Positions 23,796-33,366 of a stretch of 64,000 nucleotides of DNA are shown here, one piece after another; position 1 is the first letter of the stretch, and every line of letters starts with the position of its first letter. Origin of the DNA: Coniochaeta sp. PMI_546 (taxonomy: Eukaryota > Ascomycota > Sordariomycetes > Coniochaetales > Coniochaetaceae); NCBI GenBank assembly GCA_021432605.1, contig MU271146.1:248001-312000 (forward strand), in the 5' to 3' direction. The translations under genes and the position numbers were made by a program. The notes under the pieces were generated by a model. The model was not told the DNA's origin. It did not search any database and saw nothing but the letters and a program-made list of their open reading frames with translations.

Positions 23796-24150
23796 GGTGA
23801 CTGTGTTTGCAAGCACTCAGCCCGTGAAGGAGTCAGGTAGTGATAATGATACTGGGTTAAGTGGAGTTTGTTGTGTGAAGATTGAATCTGTGATCGGAGC
23901 TGTCACTGGGGAAAGCTGGGGTACCTTAAAGTGCTACTGTAGTAGGCGATAAGATAAGAGCTCTTCTTAGCTGAACCCCGCCAAAAATGTCGACGACGAG
24001 TTCCACGAGGTCCCCAAGTTCAACGAGTTCCCCTCTGTTTACTGCTCTTCACTTCACCCCAAGCAACTACGGTACATAACCCAAATTGAAGGAATAGACA
24101 CATGCATAGGTCCATATATACTCGCACGCACTCATACATCCCTTTCCACG
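23796..24150. promoter_or_regulatory. Divergent promoter region (unknown protein / ICln-like)
   Basis: These 355 bp lie between two start codons pointing outward, so they hold both promoters. No specific binding site was recognised. Confidence 0.45.
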
Positions 24151-25134
24151 ATGCCGCCCACCATAATCCGCTCCCCGCCCTCCGTCTCGGACTACGTTCC
24201 TCTCTCCGAGTGGCAGTCGCAGACACCCGAGACATTCCACGGCGGCAAGCCCGTCCTCCACTACCATGCGACGGGTGTTCTCGCGCGAGTCTACAGATCC
24301 CAATGCGACAGCCTGGCCTTCTTCTCCAACCCCTCGCCTCTCTCCTTCCCCGAACCCTCGGTCGACAATCCGGATGAGAAGTGTGAGCAATTGGTCGACT
24401 TGTTCATAAACTCACAGTATGGCACCAGCAACCTCTTCACCTTGAATGTCTACCAATGCTGACATCCCCAAACCAGAAACTTCACCATCTATTCTCCAAA
24501 GGCAGAATGCGGTCTCACACTACCCTACCCGACCATCACCCTCCACGCCATCAAGAAAGTCCAGAACACCGCCGTCGAGGGCCAGGAGTTCCCCTCCGTC
24601 TACCTCCAGCTGGAACTCTCCGACGGCGGCGAAGACGACGAGTCCTACGACACGGTCGAGCTGACGCTCATCCCGGGCCCAGAATCCGGCGCCGAGGAGA
24701 ACGAGCCGCAGCCGGAGGAGACGAAGAAGATGTTCGAGGCCATATCCGAGTGCTCGAACCTGAACCCGGATCCGGCGGGGGACGAGGACGAGGACGAGGA
24801 CGAGTACGACAAGATAGTGTTCGAGGGCGATGTCGAGGGCCGTGATGAGATTCCCGGGCTGCCGGGCGTGTATGCTTCGGCCACCGATCTGCCGCCGCCT
24901 ATGCCTGGTAGCTCGGGGTGGATCACAGCTGAGAATGTGCATGAGTACTTTGACGCGGAAGGGAACTGGATAGGGGGTGAGGAGGAGGAGGAGGAGGAAG
25001 GAGGTGTCAGTGGAGAGCTGGGTGAGGGCGCTGGCCGTGTTCGTGGGAGGGAGGAAGTCGAGGGCGAAGGCGGGGTGAATGGTCATGGGGCAGAAGGGGA
25101 AGACGGCGAGACAAAGCGTGTGCGGACTGAGTGA
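24151..25134 (+). CDS. ICln/Lot5-family protein (regulator of volume decrease domain)
   Basis: Exons 24151-24416 and 24477-25134 join in frame to 307 residues. The PH-like ICln fold covers about residues 15-210. The first exon carries the start of the domain (PLSEWQSQTPETFHGGKP). The junction restores FINSQNFTIYSPKAECGLTL, and the block LPYPTITLHAIKKV is the family hallmark. LQLELSD and two strongly acidic tracts follow (DEDEDEDEYDKIVFEGD, then a Glu run near residue 270). In animals ICln (methylosome subunit pICln) chaperones Sm proteins during snRNP assembly; yeast Lot5 is less well understood. A cytosolic Sm-chaperone role is therefore inferred. The C-terminus is low-complexity Glu/Gly. 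It converges on the MDR gene, with only 108 bp between stop codons. Confidence 0.83.
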
Positions 25135-25242
25135 TGGGAGGCGTTGACGTTTTGAGGCAGAGTAGAACTGTACTTCTAGAATGCCGACTGGTCAAAATGG
25201 TGTCGAACATGGAAAAGCAGATTGCAGTTGCGCAAGTGTGGT

Positions 25243-26403
25243 CTACCGGTTGTCCTCATCTCCAACTCTTATGATGACCTTGCCCTTGGTCTTGCCCGAC
25301 ATGACAATGTCATATGCCTCCAGAACTTGGTCAAAAGTCCACTCACTGTCGATGACAACCTTCAGCTTGCCATCGGCGAGCATGTCGACTACCCGCACCA
25401 TCAGTTCGACACCGGGATCCATCATGGTGATCCCCTTCCATGTCCTTCCTGTGCCGAGTAGCCACGGCGTCTTGGGCCAGAGAGCGTTCATCTGCATCTT
25501 CCATACGGCACTTGCAGCATTCAACACTCCAAACCCGCCCAGCTTGACTCCGACGGAGCTGTACACCCCGTCGGGCTTGAGATACTTTGCGCACTGAGTA
25601 TATATCCTCATGTCTGCCCCCACAGCGTCGACGACGGCATGGAACTTCTGCCCACCATAGCGCTTGGTCAACTCCTTCGAGACATCCTCGCACACCGTGT
25701 AATCAACGACCTGCCTCAAGATTAGCACATCCAACCCTCCTCAATTGTCATCGAGGCAGCTCACCTCATCAGCTCCCAACTCCCTGACAAGCTTCTCACT
25801 TCCCCCGGAGCAAACACAGACAACCAACCCATCCCGTCCAACAGCATCCCTAACCATCTGCACAACCATACTCCCCACCCCTCCACTTCCACCCACAACA
25901 AGCACCCCATCCCCCTTCTTCACGTCTGCGGCATCGACTACCGTGGCAGCAGTACATCCCGCGACCAAAAGGCCAGCCATGTCCCTCTCCCCCTTTCCTT
26001 CCGGTATACGCACCGCATACCGCGCGGGGATGGCAACCTGTTGAGCCAAGGCACCCCGCCCGGACGAGAGAATGTGTGCAAAGACCACCAGTGCGACGAC
26101 TTTATCCCCGACCTTGAATCGAGGGGGTGAGTTTGGGTCGGGGTTGTACACGTCAGTCACGGTGCCGACTAGGTCTAGGCCTGGGACCGTGGGAGCAGCA
26201 CGGAGGAAGGAGGGGATGAAGTGCATGGTGAAGAGGTCGCCCGGGTTGAGGGCTGTGTAGGAGGTGGTGATGAGGAGGTATTCTTCAGACGGGGAGGGAG
26301 AAGGAGGGAAGGTTGGAGAGGGCAATGGGGATAGAGAGAGGGCTGTTCGGGGTGGGCCGGTGGTGGTGAAGGACCAGGCCAGTGTTGTTGGTTGTGAGGG
26401 CAT
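25243..26403 (-). CDS. Medium-chain dehydrogenase/reductase, quinone oxidoreductase/enoyl reductase type
   Basis: Exons 26403-25765 and 25710-25243 give 368 residues. The N-terminal GroES-like half has TALNPGDLFTMHF and VPGLDLVGTV, followed by FKVGDKVVAL. The cofactor half has GDGVLVVGGSGGVGSMVVQM (about residues 160-180), a Rossmann nucleotide-binding motif. The rest ends with WTFDQVLEAYDIVMSGKTKG. The catalytic-zinc pattern GHE of true alcohol dehydrogenases is missing (GLD in its place), and no structural-zinc Cys cluster is present. It therefore belongs with zinc-free NADPH-dependent quinone oxidoreductases and ToxD-like trans-enoyl reductases. Some fungal relatives sit in metabolite clusters, but no such cluster is seen here, so the substrate is open. 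The frame extends upstream of 26403, but this ATG gives a normal family length. Confidence 0.85.
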
Positions 26404-26824
26404 CTTTAGCTTGTTGGGTGTGTAACGTATGCTGGATTGGAAGATACGGTTGTAGATGTTCCTGTCCCAGAAACATGCTAGATAATCATCTTTGACAGAG
26501 AGAAAATGAGGAAAACCGGAGGTGAACAAATATCTGAGGATGCTCGCCTGGGGACGCGGACAAGAAAGGCCGACGATTCAGCCCCAGCGCTGCACGAGGT
26601 TGCAACCCCGACTTCAGCTCCGCTGCCAAGGACTGGTATGTTCAGCACAACAGTAGACGCTGAAATGAATGATGATGCGCGTTTATTCGAATAGAAGTCG
26701 GGCAATATATATGCCAATGAAGGGTTGTAGTTTCGCAGATCTAATAGCTTGCTAACATTAGAGTGGTATTGCACAAACAGACCTGTACGCCATACTGAAT
26801 CATAGCCGTCTCTCTAACCCATGT
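26404..26824. other. Short tandem-gene spacer
   Basis: These 0.42 kb separate the MDR gene start from the stop of the Sec14-type gene upstream on the same strand. They should hold the MDR promoter and a 3' UTR. Nothing else was recognised. Confidence 0.4.
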
Positions 26825-28122
26825 CTATGTGCTCTCCGTCTTCGCTGGTTCGCCCTCCGGCTTCGCCTGGTCGGCCACAACGTTGCCTTCAGGTTTTCCC
26901 TCGAGCTCTGTCTTTGCCAGAGTCTCGGTGACGTCCTCCGTCCCAGTGGCCGCTGCTGCCGGCGCAGCCTCAGTAGCAGCTGCTGGAGCGGCGTCACTAG
27001 CAGCGGGTGCAGCCTCAGCAACCTTCTCCTCGGTCTTTTCCCTAGCGGCAGACGCAACGGTGCCTGCAACGCCAGTCTCCTTGCCGCCGGCAAGATAATC
27101 CTCGTGCTCACCAATGTGGGAGCCACCGGCAACCCACCTCTGCTTCCGCGACGCACGCTTCTCCTCGCAGAGCTTCTGCAGAGCCGGCCAGTACGTGGCG
27201 TGATCGTACTCGAACTCGAGCTTACCGCCGAACTCCGTCCACAGCTCCCCTTCGGGGACGTACTGGCGCATGTCCTCGTTGAACTTGAGTTTCTCCCTCG
27301 TCAGCGGGTCGATGAAGGGCGTGATGAGCTTGAAGAAGCCCCAGACGACCCAAGGTACTTTGCACATAGTCAGTATTCGCACTCTAAAGTCGGAGTTTCG
27401 TCATTTGGAGGGGAAGCAAAAAAAGACCGCATACCATTGATGATCAACGCCTTCCCCAGCCTCTCGGGGTAATGCGTCTGCAGCATGTGCAGCACCTCCC
27501 GTCCCTGTCCGATGCCCGGCGCAGTGTGCTTCCGCGTCTTGCTCTGCTTAAAGTTGATGAGCAGCGCAATCGTCTCGACGCCGGCCGGCATGAGCTCGAT
27601 GACGCGCTCGAGCATGAAGATGAAGTGCTGGTTCTGGCGGGGCGAGACGTCCGTGTTCTGCCTGCCCGGGTTGAGGTAGTGGCACGGCCGGCCTTCCTTG
27701 TCGTAGCCGACGATGATCTGCTTGCCCGTCTCGTTCTCGGGCGAGATGTGGTCCCAGGTCAGCACGTCGTCGACGCCGTACTCGCGGCGCCAGGTCAGGG
27801 TGTCGAGCAGGCGCTTCTCGGCGTCCTTCTGGATCCATTTCGTGGCGCGGAGGTAGCGCAGGAGACAGTCGCGGGTCAGCCAGAAGCGCTCGTTTTCCGT
27901 GAGGGGACCGGCTTTGCCTTTGGTGGAGGGGACTTCTTTCCATGACTTGGCTTGTTCGAGGAGCCACTCGTACTTCTTTTGCTGCTCGTCAGACAGGGGC
28001 GAGTGTTCCTTCGGGCGGCTGGTTGACGTCGGTACAGGGTAGGGCGTTTTCAAGGGGCCAGATGCCTTCTCTGCCAGTCCATTCTGTGCGGTGGTGTCTG
28101 GTTGAGCTGCAGTGGTGGCCAT
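26825..28122 (-). CDS. Sec14/CRAL-TRIO phosphatidylinositol transfer protein, PDR16-like
   Basis: Exons 28122-27435 and 27357-26825 give 406 residues, with the split valine codon restoring ALIINVPWVVWGFFKLI. The CRAL-TRIO N-terminal helices are at about residues 75-120 (LLRYLRATKWIQKDAEKRLL). The lipid-binding domain follows to about residue 300: GKQIIVGYDKEGRPCHYLNP, RQNTDVSPRQNQHFIFMLER, LLINFKQSKT and ITPFIDPLTREKLKF. The RPCHYLNPGRQNT block matches the Pdr16/Pdr17 (Sfh3/Sfh4) branch, which moves phosphatidylinositol and affects sterol and azole responses in yeast; function here is inferred. The last ~90 residues are an Ala/Glu-rich low-complexity tail (AAPAASDAAPAAATEAAP). It is divergent from POL12 across 581 bp. 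Confidence 0.9.
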
Positions 28123-28703
28123 ATCTCCGGTGTCGTCTTATGAGAGAGTTAAGTGGTTGGTTTATTAGAGAGGAGACTCTTGAGCAGTTGATATCGACGG
28201 CAGAGACCTCAATTACAGGCAGAAACAGTCTATGTCAAGCCAGATTCTATGCGGATTCGCCAGGTAGAAGCAATGGCCTGTGAAATCTAAGCTCTAAAGG
28301 ACAAAATGAGAAGAATGAGAACGAACTTGGTGAGATGACGATCGAAAATGAAGTCGTCAATCGTCTAGCTTCGCAGAGCTGAGTCAATGAATGTCCCCTA
28401 GAACGAACAGGCCAATGGCGGACATGACTTCGATAAGCTCCGATTTAGGGGTTACGCAGCCACTACATAGTACAGTTGCAGCACTGACAGCAGGTACAGT
28501 GCACTGTATGTACCGTACCTTACCGCAGTAGTCCTAGGGCACTTACCACAGTATACCTATCTACCTAGTGGGACACCACTTTACGCGCAACATCGCGTCC
28601 AGTCGCGTCTTTTTTGTCAAATATTGATTCGTCTCCGTCTTCAACACCCGCATTAGAGACGAACTACAACCCAATTGCACAGTCTTGCGGACAACTGTTA
28701 AAG
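28123..28703. promoter_or_regulatory. Divergent promoter between PDR16-like gene and POL12
   Basis: These 581 bp separate two outward-facing start codons. The POL12-proximal end carries three CpG-rich motifs of the MluI cell-cycle box type, listed separately. The rest has no recognised site. Confidence 0.5.
28583..28609 (+). promoter_or_regulatory. Cluster of MCB-like sites upstream of POL12
   Basis: ACGCGC (28583-28588) is followed by two copies of CGCGTC (28594-28599 and 28604-28609) spaced 10 bp start to start. These resemble the MCB core ACGCGT bound by MBF-type factors at G1/S. They lie about 95-120 bp before the POL12 ATG, a replication gene that is cell-cycle controlled in yeasts. The binding role is inferred. 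Confidence 0.45.
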
Positions 28704-30783
28704 ATGGCAGACCCTGTCGTAGCAGAATTGAACGACAAGTTCGGCAGCGGAGGCAAGCAGCTGCAGCCAGACGTCGTGGCAGAGCTGCAGTCCATCATGC
28801 GCCTCCACGACTTGTCGCCCGAGGATCTGTGGTTCAAGTGGGAGTCGTACTCGATGAAGATGGACATGGACGGCAACAACGTCTCCATCACCACCCTCAG
28901 AGCATTCAAGCAGGACCTCCAGGACGCCCTCGAACGAAGTAACCGGTCTCAAGCCCATACTAAATCCGAGAAGCGCGTCGGCGCAACACCCCGGACAGTC
29001 ACCAAAAACGGCGATGTCTTTGGTATCCTCGACAGCCTCGTGCCTGGCACGCCCGCCGGCGGCCTGGGCAAGCACAAGCTTTCCTCTACGAGGAAACGAC
29101 AGTTCGAGACTCCGTCCGTGTCGCGAATCAAAGGCGAACACCCCGGCAGCTCACCGGACAACAAGTCCTCGCCCATGCGCCTCGAAGACCGTATGAACGA
29201 TCTCGGTGTTCTTCCACCATCCTCCTTCAACGACCGCCAAAAGCCGGGCGAGATAATTGAGATCCTCAACGACCACCTGCCGGCCGCTGAGCACCCCATC
29301 GCACCCTTCGGAGAGCCGCGAGTGAAGCTCACCGCGCAGTCAGAGCAGAAGAAGCTCGCGTACAAGACACTGGCAATGAGGGTACTAGAAGCGTCCGAAG
29401 TCCTGGACGACCGGATAGACAGCATGCGAAAGCTGGTGGAGGAGCATCACAGCCTAGATGAGTCTGCGTTCGGCAACGCCGCCGACCAGAGCACAACAGA
29501 GATAGTCGCCGTTGGGCGTATAGCGTCGGACTCGCCCGAGGGCAAGCTAAATACCGCCTCCCTCCTGCTGGAAATGTCCAGGCGCACAGGCAACGGACGG
29601 AGGATTCCCCTGAATCTAGATCAATTGCGTGGTCGCTACAGCTTCTTCCCCGGCCAGATTGTCGCCGTGAAAGGCAGCAACGCCTCAGGCAAGGAATTCA
29701 CAGTAAGAGAGATCCTCGAGATACCCCTCCTCCCGAGCGCAGCCTCTTTCCCGGCCGACATCGAGGGCCACAGGGAGAGGCTGCGCGGCGGGCCTGATGC
29801 GATGGACTCGGACACGGAACCCCTGCCCCTGAACATCATGTTCGCCTCCGGCCCCTACACGGCCGACGACAACCTCGACTTCGAGCCCCTGCACGCCCTC
29901 TGCAGCCAGGCAGCCGACACCTACGCCGACGCTCTGGTACTGACCGGTCCCTTCATCGACATATCGCACCCGCTCATCGCGTCGGGCGACTTCGACCTCC
30001 CGGAAGAGGCTACCGTCGACCCGGACACGGCCACCCTCAGCACAGTATTCAAGTACATGGTCTCGCCCGCCCTCAACGGCCTGGTAGCGGCAAACCCGCA
30101 CGTCACCATCCTGCTGGTGCCCTCCGTCCGCGACGCGGTAGACAAGCACGTCTCCTGGCCGCAGGACGCCTTCCCGCGCCGCGAGCTCGGCCTCCCCAAG
30201 TCGGCCCGCATAATCGGCAACCCGATGACGCTGAGCATCAACGAGATGAACCTGGGCGTCTCGAGCCAGGACGTCCTATACGAGCTGCGCAGCGAGGAGC
30301 TCGTGGGGCCCAGGCCCGCCGACGGCGGCCTGCTGAGCAGGCTGAGCAAGTACGTCGTCGAGCAGAGGCACTACTTCCCGCTGTTCCCGCCGGCGGACCG
30401 GAGGAGGCTGCCGAGGGTCGGAGCGGGCGACGGGGCGCCGCCGGGCGCGAGCCTGGATGTGGGGTATCTCGAGTTGGCGGAGATGGTGCATAGCCGGCCT
30501 GACGTGCTGGTTTTGCCCAGCTCTTTGCCACCTTTTGCCAAGGTATGTGGTTATTTTATGTGAGACGCATATTCTCGAGAGTTGCAGTGCTAATCTTTTG
30601 GCATAGGTTGTGGAAAGTGTATTGGTCATTAACCCGGGCTTCTTGTCCAAGCGCAGGGGTGCTGGCACGTACGCTCGGATGACGCTGGCTGCGCCCAAGG
30701 TAGACGAGGCCGAGCTGGGCGAGGGAGGACTGATGGGACACAAGATCTACGAGAGGGCAAGGGTCGAGATCACTAGAATTTAG
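28704..30783 (+). CDS. pol12: DNA polymerase alpha subunit B (B/p70 subunit of polymerase alpha-primase)
   Basis: Exons 28704-30542 and 30607-30783 give 671 residues. The ATG at 28704 (AAAGATGG) is the first in frame. The product has the N-terminal helical domain found in Pol12 orthologues (MADPVVAELNDKFGSGGKQL, SIMRLHDLSPEDLWFKWES), then a linker with SP/TP sites. An OB-fold region (RYSFFPGQIVAVKGSNASGK) and the inactive calcineurin-like phosphoesterase domain follow: IMFASGPYTADDNLDFEPL, LVLTGPFIDISHPLIASG and LLVPSVRDAVDKHVSWPQ. Intron 1 falls in the final part, after LPSSLPPFAK, and the last exon contributes VINPGFLSKRRGAGTYARM. This subunit anchors the polymerase alpha-primase complex at origins. 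It converges with MFAP1, 149 bp between stops. Confidence 0.95.
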
Positions 30784-30932
30784 GAAGTGAAATCGACAAT
30801 AACGGATGACATTGCATGGCCGGAACAGGATTGGGGGGGGTATCAAGTTTTGGTATTGTAGTATTGCAGTTATGTGCAGCCACCGCGCCACGAATGTATC
30901 GGGATGAATCATGATTGATGGACCGACCGAGC

Positions 30933-32435
30933 CTACCTGGCATCCACTCTCCGCCGCTTGTCGCTTTCGTAGCGGTCCAGGTCCCGCGATGACTCCCTCT
31001 TTCGCCGCTCCCGGTGGTCGTCCCTATCAAAGTGCCTCTCGCGGCTTCCGTCTCGGTGACGGTCCCGGCGCGGCGACCTCGACCTGGATCTCGATCTCCG
31101 CCTATCGCGGTCATCGTCTCTTTGACGATAGCTGCCGTCCCTGTCCCGCCTATCTCTGTCCACCCGTGGACCATCGGGAGCACCGGGAACGACCTTCCGA
31201 TCCCCAAGCGGAATGGCATTCGAACCTTTAGGCCCATCCCCGTCCCGGCCCCTTCCCCGATCCCGATCCTGATCAGGCTGAAACCTCTCGTCCAAATTGC
31301 GATCGAAAGCCCTCCTCTGCCGGCCATCGTCCAGCTCCCCCCACCGTCCGGTATCCTCGCTCTTCAGATCCTTGTACTTCGTGGCTCCCTTCCTTCCCAA
31401 CTTTGTCATGTCTCTCAACTGCAGCGCCTGAGGCAACAGCTCGCGATTCTTGATGTCATCCGCGAACCGCGCACCCATGATATCCCTCCTGTCCAGGCCC
31501 TGCTCGTGGCTCTCGTCCTGGTAGAAGGCCCCCTTGTGGAAGTACTTCTGCAGATACGCCATCTTGCCGCGCCCCTCCTTCTCCTCCTTCTGCTTTGCGA
31601 TCCAGGCCTCGTCCTCGGCCCTCCTCTCCTCCTCCGTCAGGTTCCTCCGGCGCTCGATCTCCTCCCTCTCCCGCTCCCGCTCCTCGATGGCCTCCCTCTC
31701 CCGCCGTATCCGCTTCAGCTCCCGCAGCTTCCAGGCCGCGTACTCGGCCTCCGGGTCCACGTCGTCCGTATCGTCCACCTCCTCCCCTTCCTCCTCGGAG
31801 TCCTCCCAGTGCTTCTTCCCCGCCGCCCTGGCCGCCAGCCGCTTCGCAATCTGCTCCTCCACCAGCGCGTCGGCGGCCGCCTTCCTCCTCGCATCCTCGG
31901 CAGCGGCAGCCTCCTCCGCGGCCCTCTCCGCATCCTCACCCCCTCCTTTATCCAGCCCACTCCCGCCCTCCCGCGCAGACTTAGGTATGAACTTCGGCCG
32001 CATCATCAGGCGCCTCGGCGCCTCCTCTTCAGAACTCTCCTCCTCCTCGCTTCCGCTCTCCTCCTCACTACCGCTATCCTCCTCACTCCCCTCCTCATCT
32101 TCCTCCTCAGTCACGAACCCCTCCTCCCTCGCCCGCCGTTCAGCCTCGGCCCGCGCCCGCGCAGCAGCAGCCCGGCGCGCCTCCTCTTCGCCCTTGTAGT
32201 CGATCTTGCCCGCGGCGCCGAGGCTGATGATCTTGCCCGCGCTGGGGGCCTTGGGCGGCGGGGCGATGGGTTTCCGGGCCGCGGCGGGTTTCCTGGTCGT
32301 GGCTGCTTGCTGTCCTTCGGCGCCGCTGTTGGATTCCGAGTCCGAGTCCGAGTTGGATTCGACGCCGGTCGGTTTCCCGGCGCGGTAGCGCGCTGGCTTG
32401 ACCGGGTTGGCGGTCATGCGCTTTGGGGGCGGCAT
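30933..32435 (-). CDS. MFAP1-family spliceosomal protein
   Basis: This single-exon gene has 500 residues. The open frame runs upstream, but the first ATG is at 32435 (MPPPKRMTANPVKPARYRAG). The N-terminal half is charged and disordered, with long Glu/Ser tracts (about residues 110-145) and Ala/Arg/Glu-rich helices. The conserved MFAP1 C-terminal domain runs from about residue 240 to 370: ERRRNLTEEERRAEDEAW, MAYLQKYFHKGAFYQDE and MTKLGRKGATKYKDLKSEDT, the hallmark of the family. An RS/RD-rich tail follows (RRRSRSRSRSPRRDRHRD). MFAP1 is a nuclear component of the B-complex spliceosome and partners Prp38. Its GC-rich, repetitive coding produces a long antisense open frame, which I treat as a shadow. 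Confidence 0.92.
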   Translation of the reverse strand: MPPPKRMTANPVKPARYRAGKPTGVESNSDSDSESNSGAEGQQAATTRKPAAARKPIAPPPKAPSAGKIISLGAAGKIDYKGEEEARRAAAARARAEAERRAREEGFVTEEEDEEGSEEDSGSEEESGSEEEESSEEEAPRRLMMRPKFIPKSAREGGSGLDKGGGEDAERAAEEAAAAEDARRKAAADALVEEQIAKRLAARAAGKKHWEDSEEEGEEVDDTDDVDPEAEYAAWKLRELKRIRREREAIEEREREREEIERRRNLTEEERRAEDEAWIAKQKEEKEGRGKMAYLQKYFHKGAFYQDESHEQGLDRRDIMGARFADDIKNRELLPQALQLRDMTKLGRKGATKYKDLKSEDTGRWGELDDGRQRRAFDRNLDERFQPDQDRDRGRGRDGDGPKGSNAIPLGDRKVVPGAPDGPRVDRDRRDRDGSYRQRDDDRDRRRSRSRSRSPRRDRHRDGSRERHFDRDDHRERRKRESSRDLDRYESDKRRRVDAR

Positions 32436-32732
32436 TGTGGGTGGTGTTCGGTGTTTCAATGTGGTATGGAAAGGTAGGGATGAGATGAAGGGTTGACAGA
32501 GGGAGAGAGTTTGTGGTGAAGTGTGCTGGATGGCAGGTGGTCTGGCAGTTTGATGGAGCTTTTACATGCAGCAACGTTCAAATTATTTACAAGCTACTGA
32601 GTACAGTAGCAGTGGTTGCCCCGCGAAAGTTTACTGCAGTCAAAGAGCTGAAAGTGGGGAACAGTGCTTTCAACTGCAGTCCACTTGAGCTGCGCATTAC
32701 ATGGTCCACGATAAGCGAAAATCCTATTACAC

Positions 32733-32829
32733 GGCGGAATGGCCGAGTGGTCTATGGCGAGTGACTTAAGATTTTTGTCATACTTCACTTTCTCGAAAGA
32801 GAGCGTGGGTTCGAACCCCACTTCCGTCA
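32733..32829 (+). tRNA. tRNA-Leu(TAA), with 13-nt intron
   Basis: Acceptor arm GGCGGAA (32733-32739) pairs with TTCCGTC (32822-32828, one G-T), discriminator A. The D arm is GGCCGAGTGGTCTATGGC. The anticodon stem AGTGA/TCACT is perfect. The anticodon TAA is at 32767-32769, and a 13-nt intron (32771-32783) sits at the canonical position after base 37. The long variable arm (TTTCTCGAAAGAGAG) is typical of Leu, and the T arm GTGGG-TTCGAAC-CCCAC is perfect. It reads UUA codons. Confidence 0.9.
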
Positions 32830-32877
32830 TCTTTTTGCTTAGGCGAACTATCGATAGTGTCCCTGGCGATGCTCTAT

Positions 32878-33024
32878 CCTTTTGGACGTATCCTTTTGGA
32901 CGTATCCTTTTGGACGTATCCTTTTGGACGTATCCTTTTGGACGTATCCTTTTGGACGTATCCTTTTGGACGTATCCTTTTGGACGTATCCTTTTGGACG
33001 TATCCTTTTGGACGTATCCTTTTG
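32878..33024. repeat. 14-bp tandem repeat, ten full units plus half
   Basis: The unit CCTTTTGGACGTAT is repeated ten times without a mismatch from 32878 to 33017 and ends with the partial CCTTTTG. The array starts 48 bp after the tRNA-Leu 3' end. Because 14 is not a multiple of three, the open frames crossing it repeat every 42 bp; I do not regard them as genes. Perfect identity suggests recent expansion by replication slippage. Confidence 0.97.
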
Positions 33025-33366
33025 AACTGTTGTGGTCATGATCGGGTCTGTGGTTGATGTTGGGCGACGTCGGGTGATAGATACTGCGAGTGGCTTATAT
33101 CAACGTGTATAGTCAGGATGGCGTAGAGCCACCTTACCATCACTCTTGTCAAGATCAGATACTATGGCATGGCAGCAAGAAAGTCAAGTGGACTAGACTG
33201 ACAGTCGTCATGTATTATGCAAGCTTCTATTATGCTTTATGCTATGGATGCCTTGCCGAGAGATCATGTTGTACAAGGGAAACAGAGCAGAGTAAGTAGG
33301 GTATCACAAAAATTGTACAACCAGATGCTTTTTTTCATAAGAAAAAAAACAGGCCCAAGACCTCGC
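33025..33366. other. Intergenic region between the repeat array and the MFS gene
   Basis: These 342 bp include the 3' side of the MFS gene. Only short frames are seen, and no gene is recognised. Confidence 0.4.

Noticed and set aside
28614-28703. N-terminal extension of POL12
   Set aside because: It has no ATG in frame (the open frame begins with TTG); the ATG at 28704 matches the conserved start of the family.
31014-32477. 487-codon open frame on + strand opposite MFAP1
   Set aside because: It is the antisense shadow of a GC-rich, low-complexity Arg/Glu coding region; the product is Leu/Pro-rich with no motif.
32848-33057. Repetitive open frames across the 14-bp array (period 14 residues)
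   Set aside because: They arise because the repeat contains no stop in some frames; there is no proper start, and the tRNA sits directly upstream.
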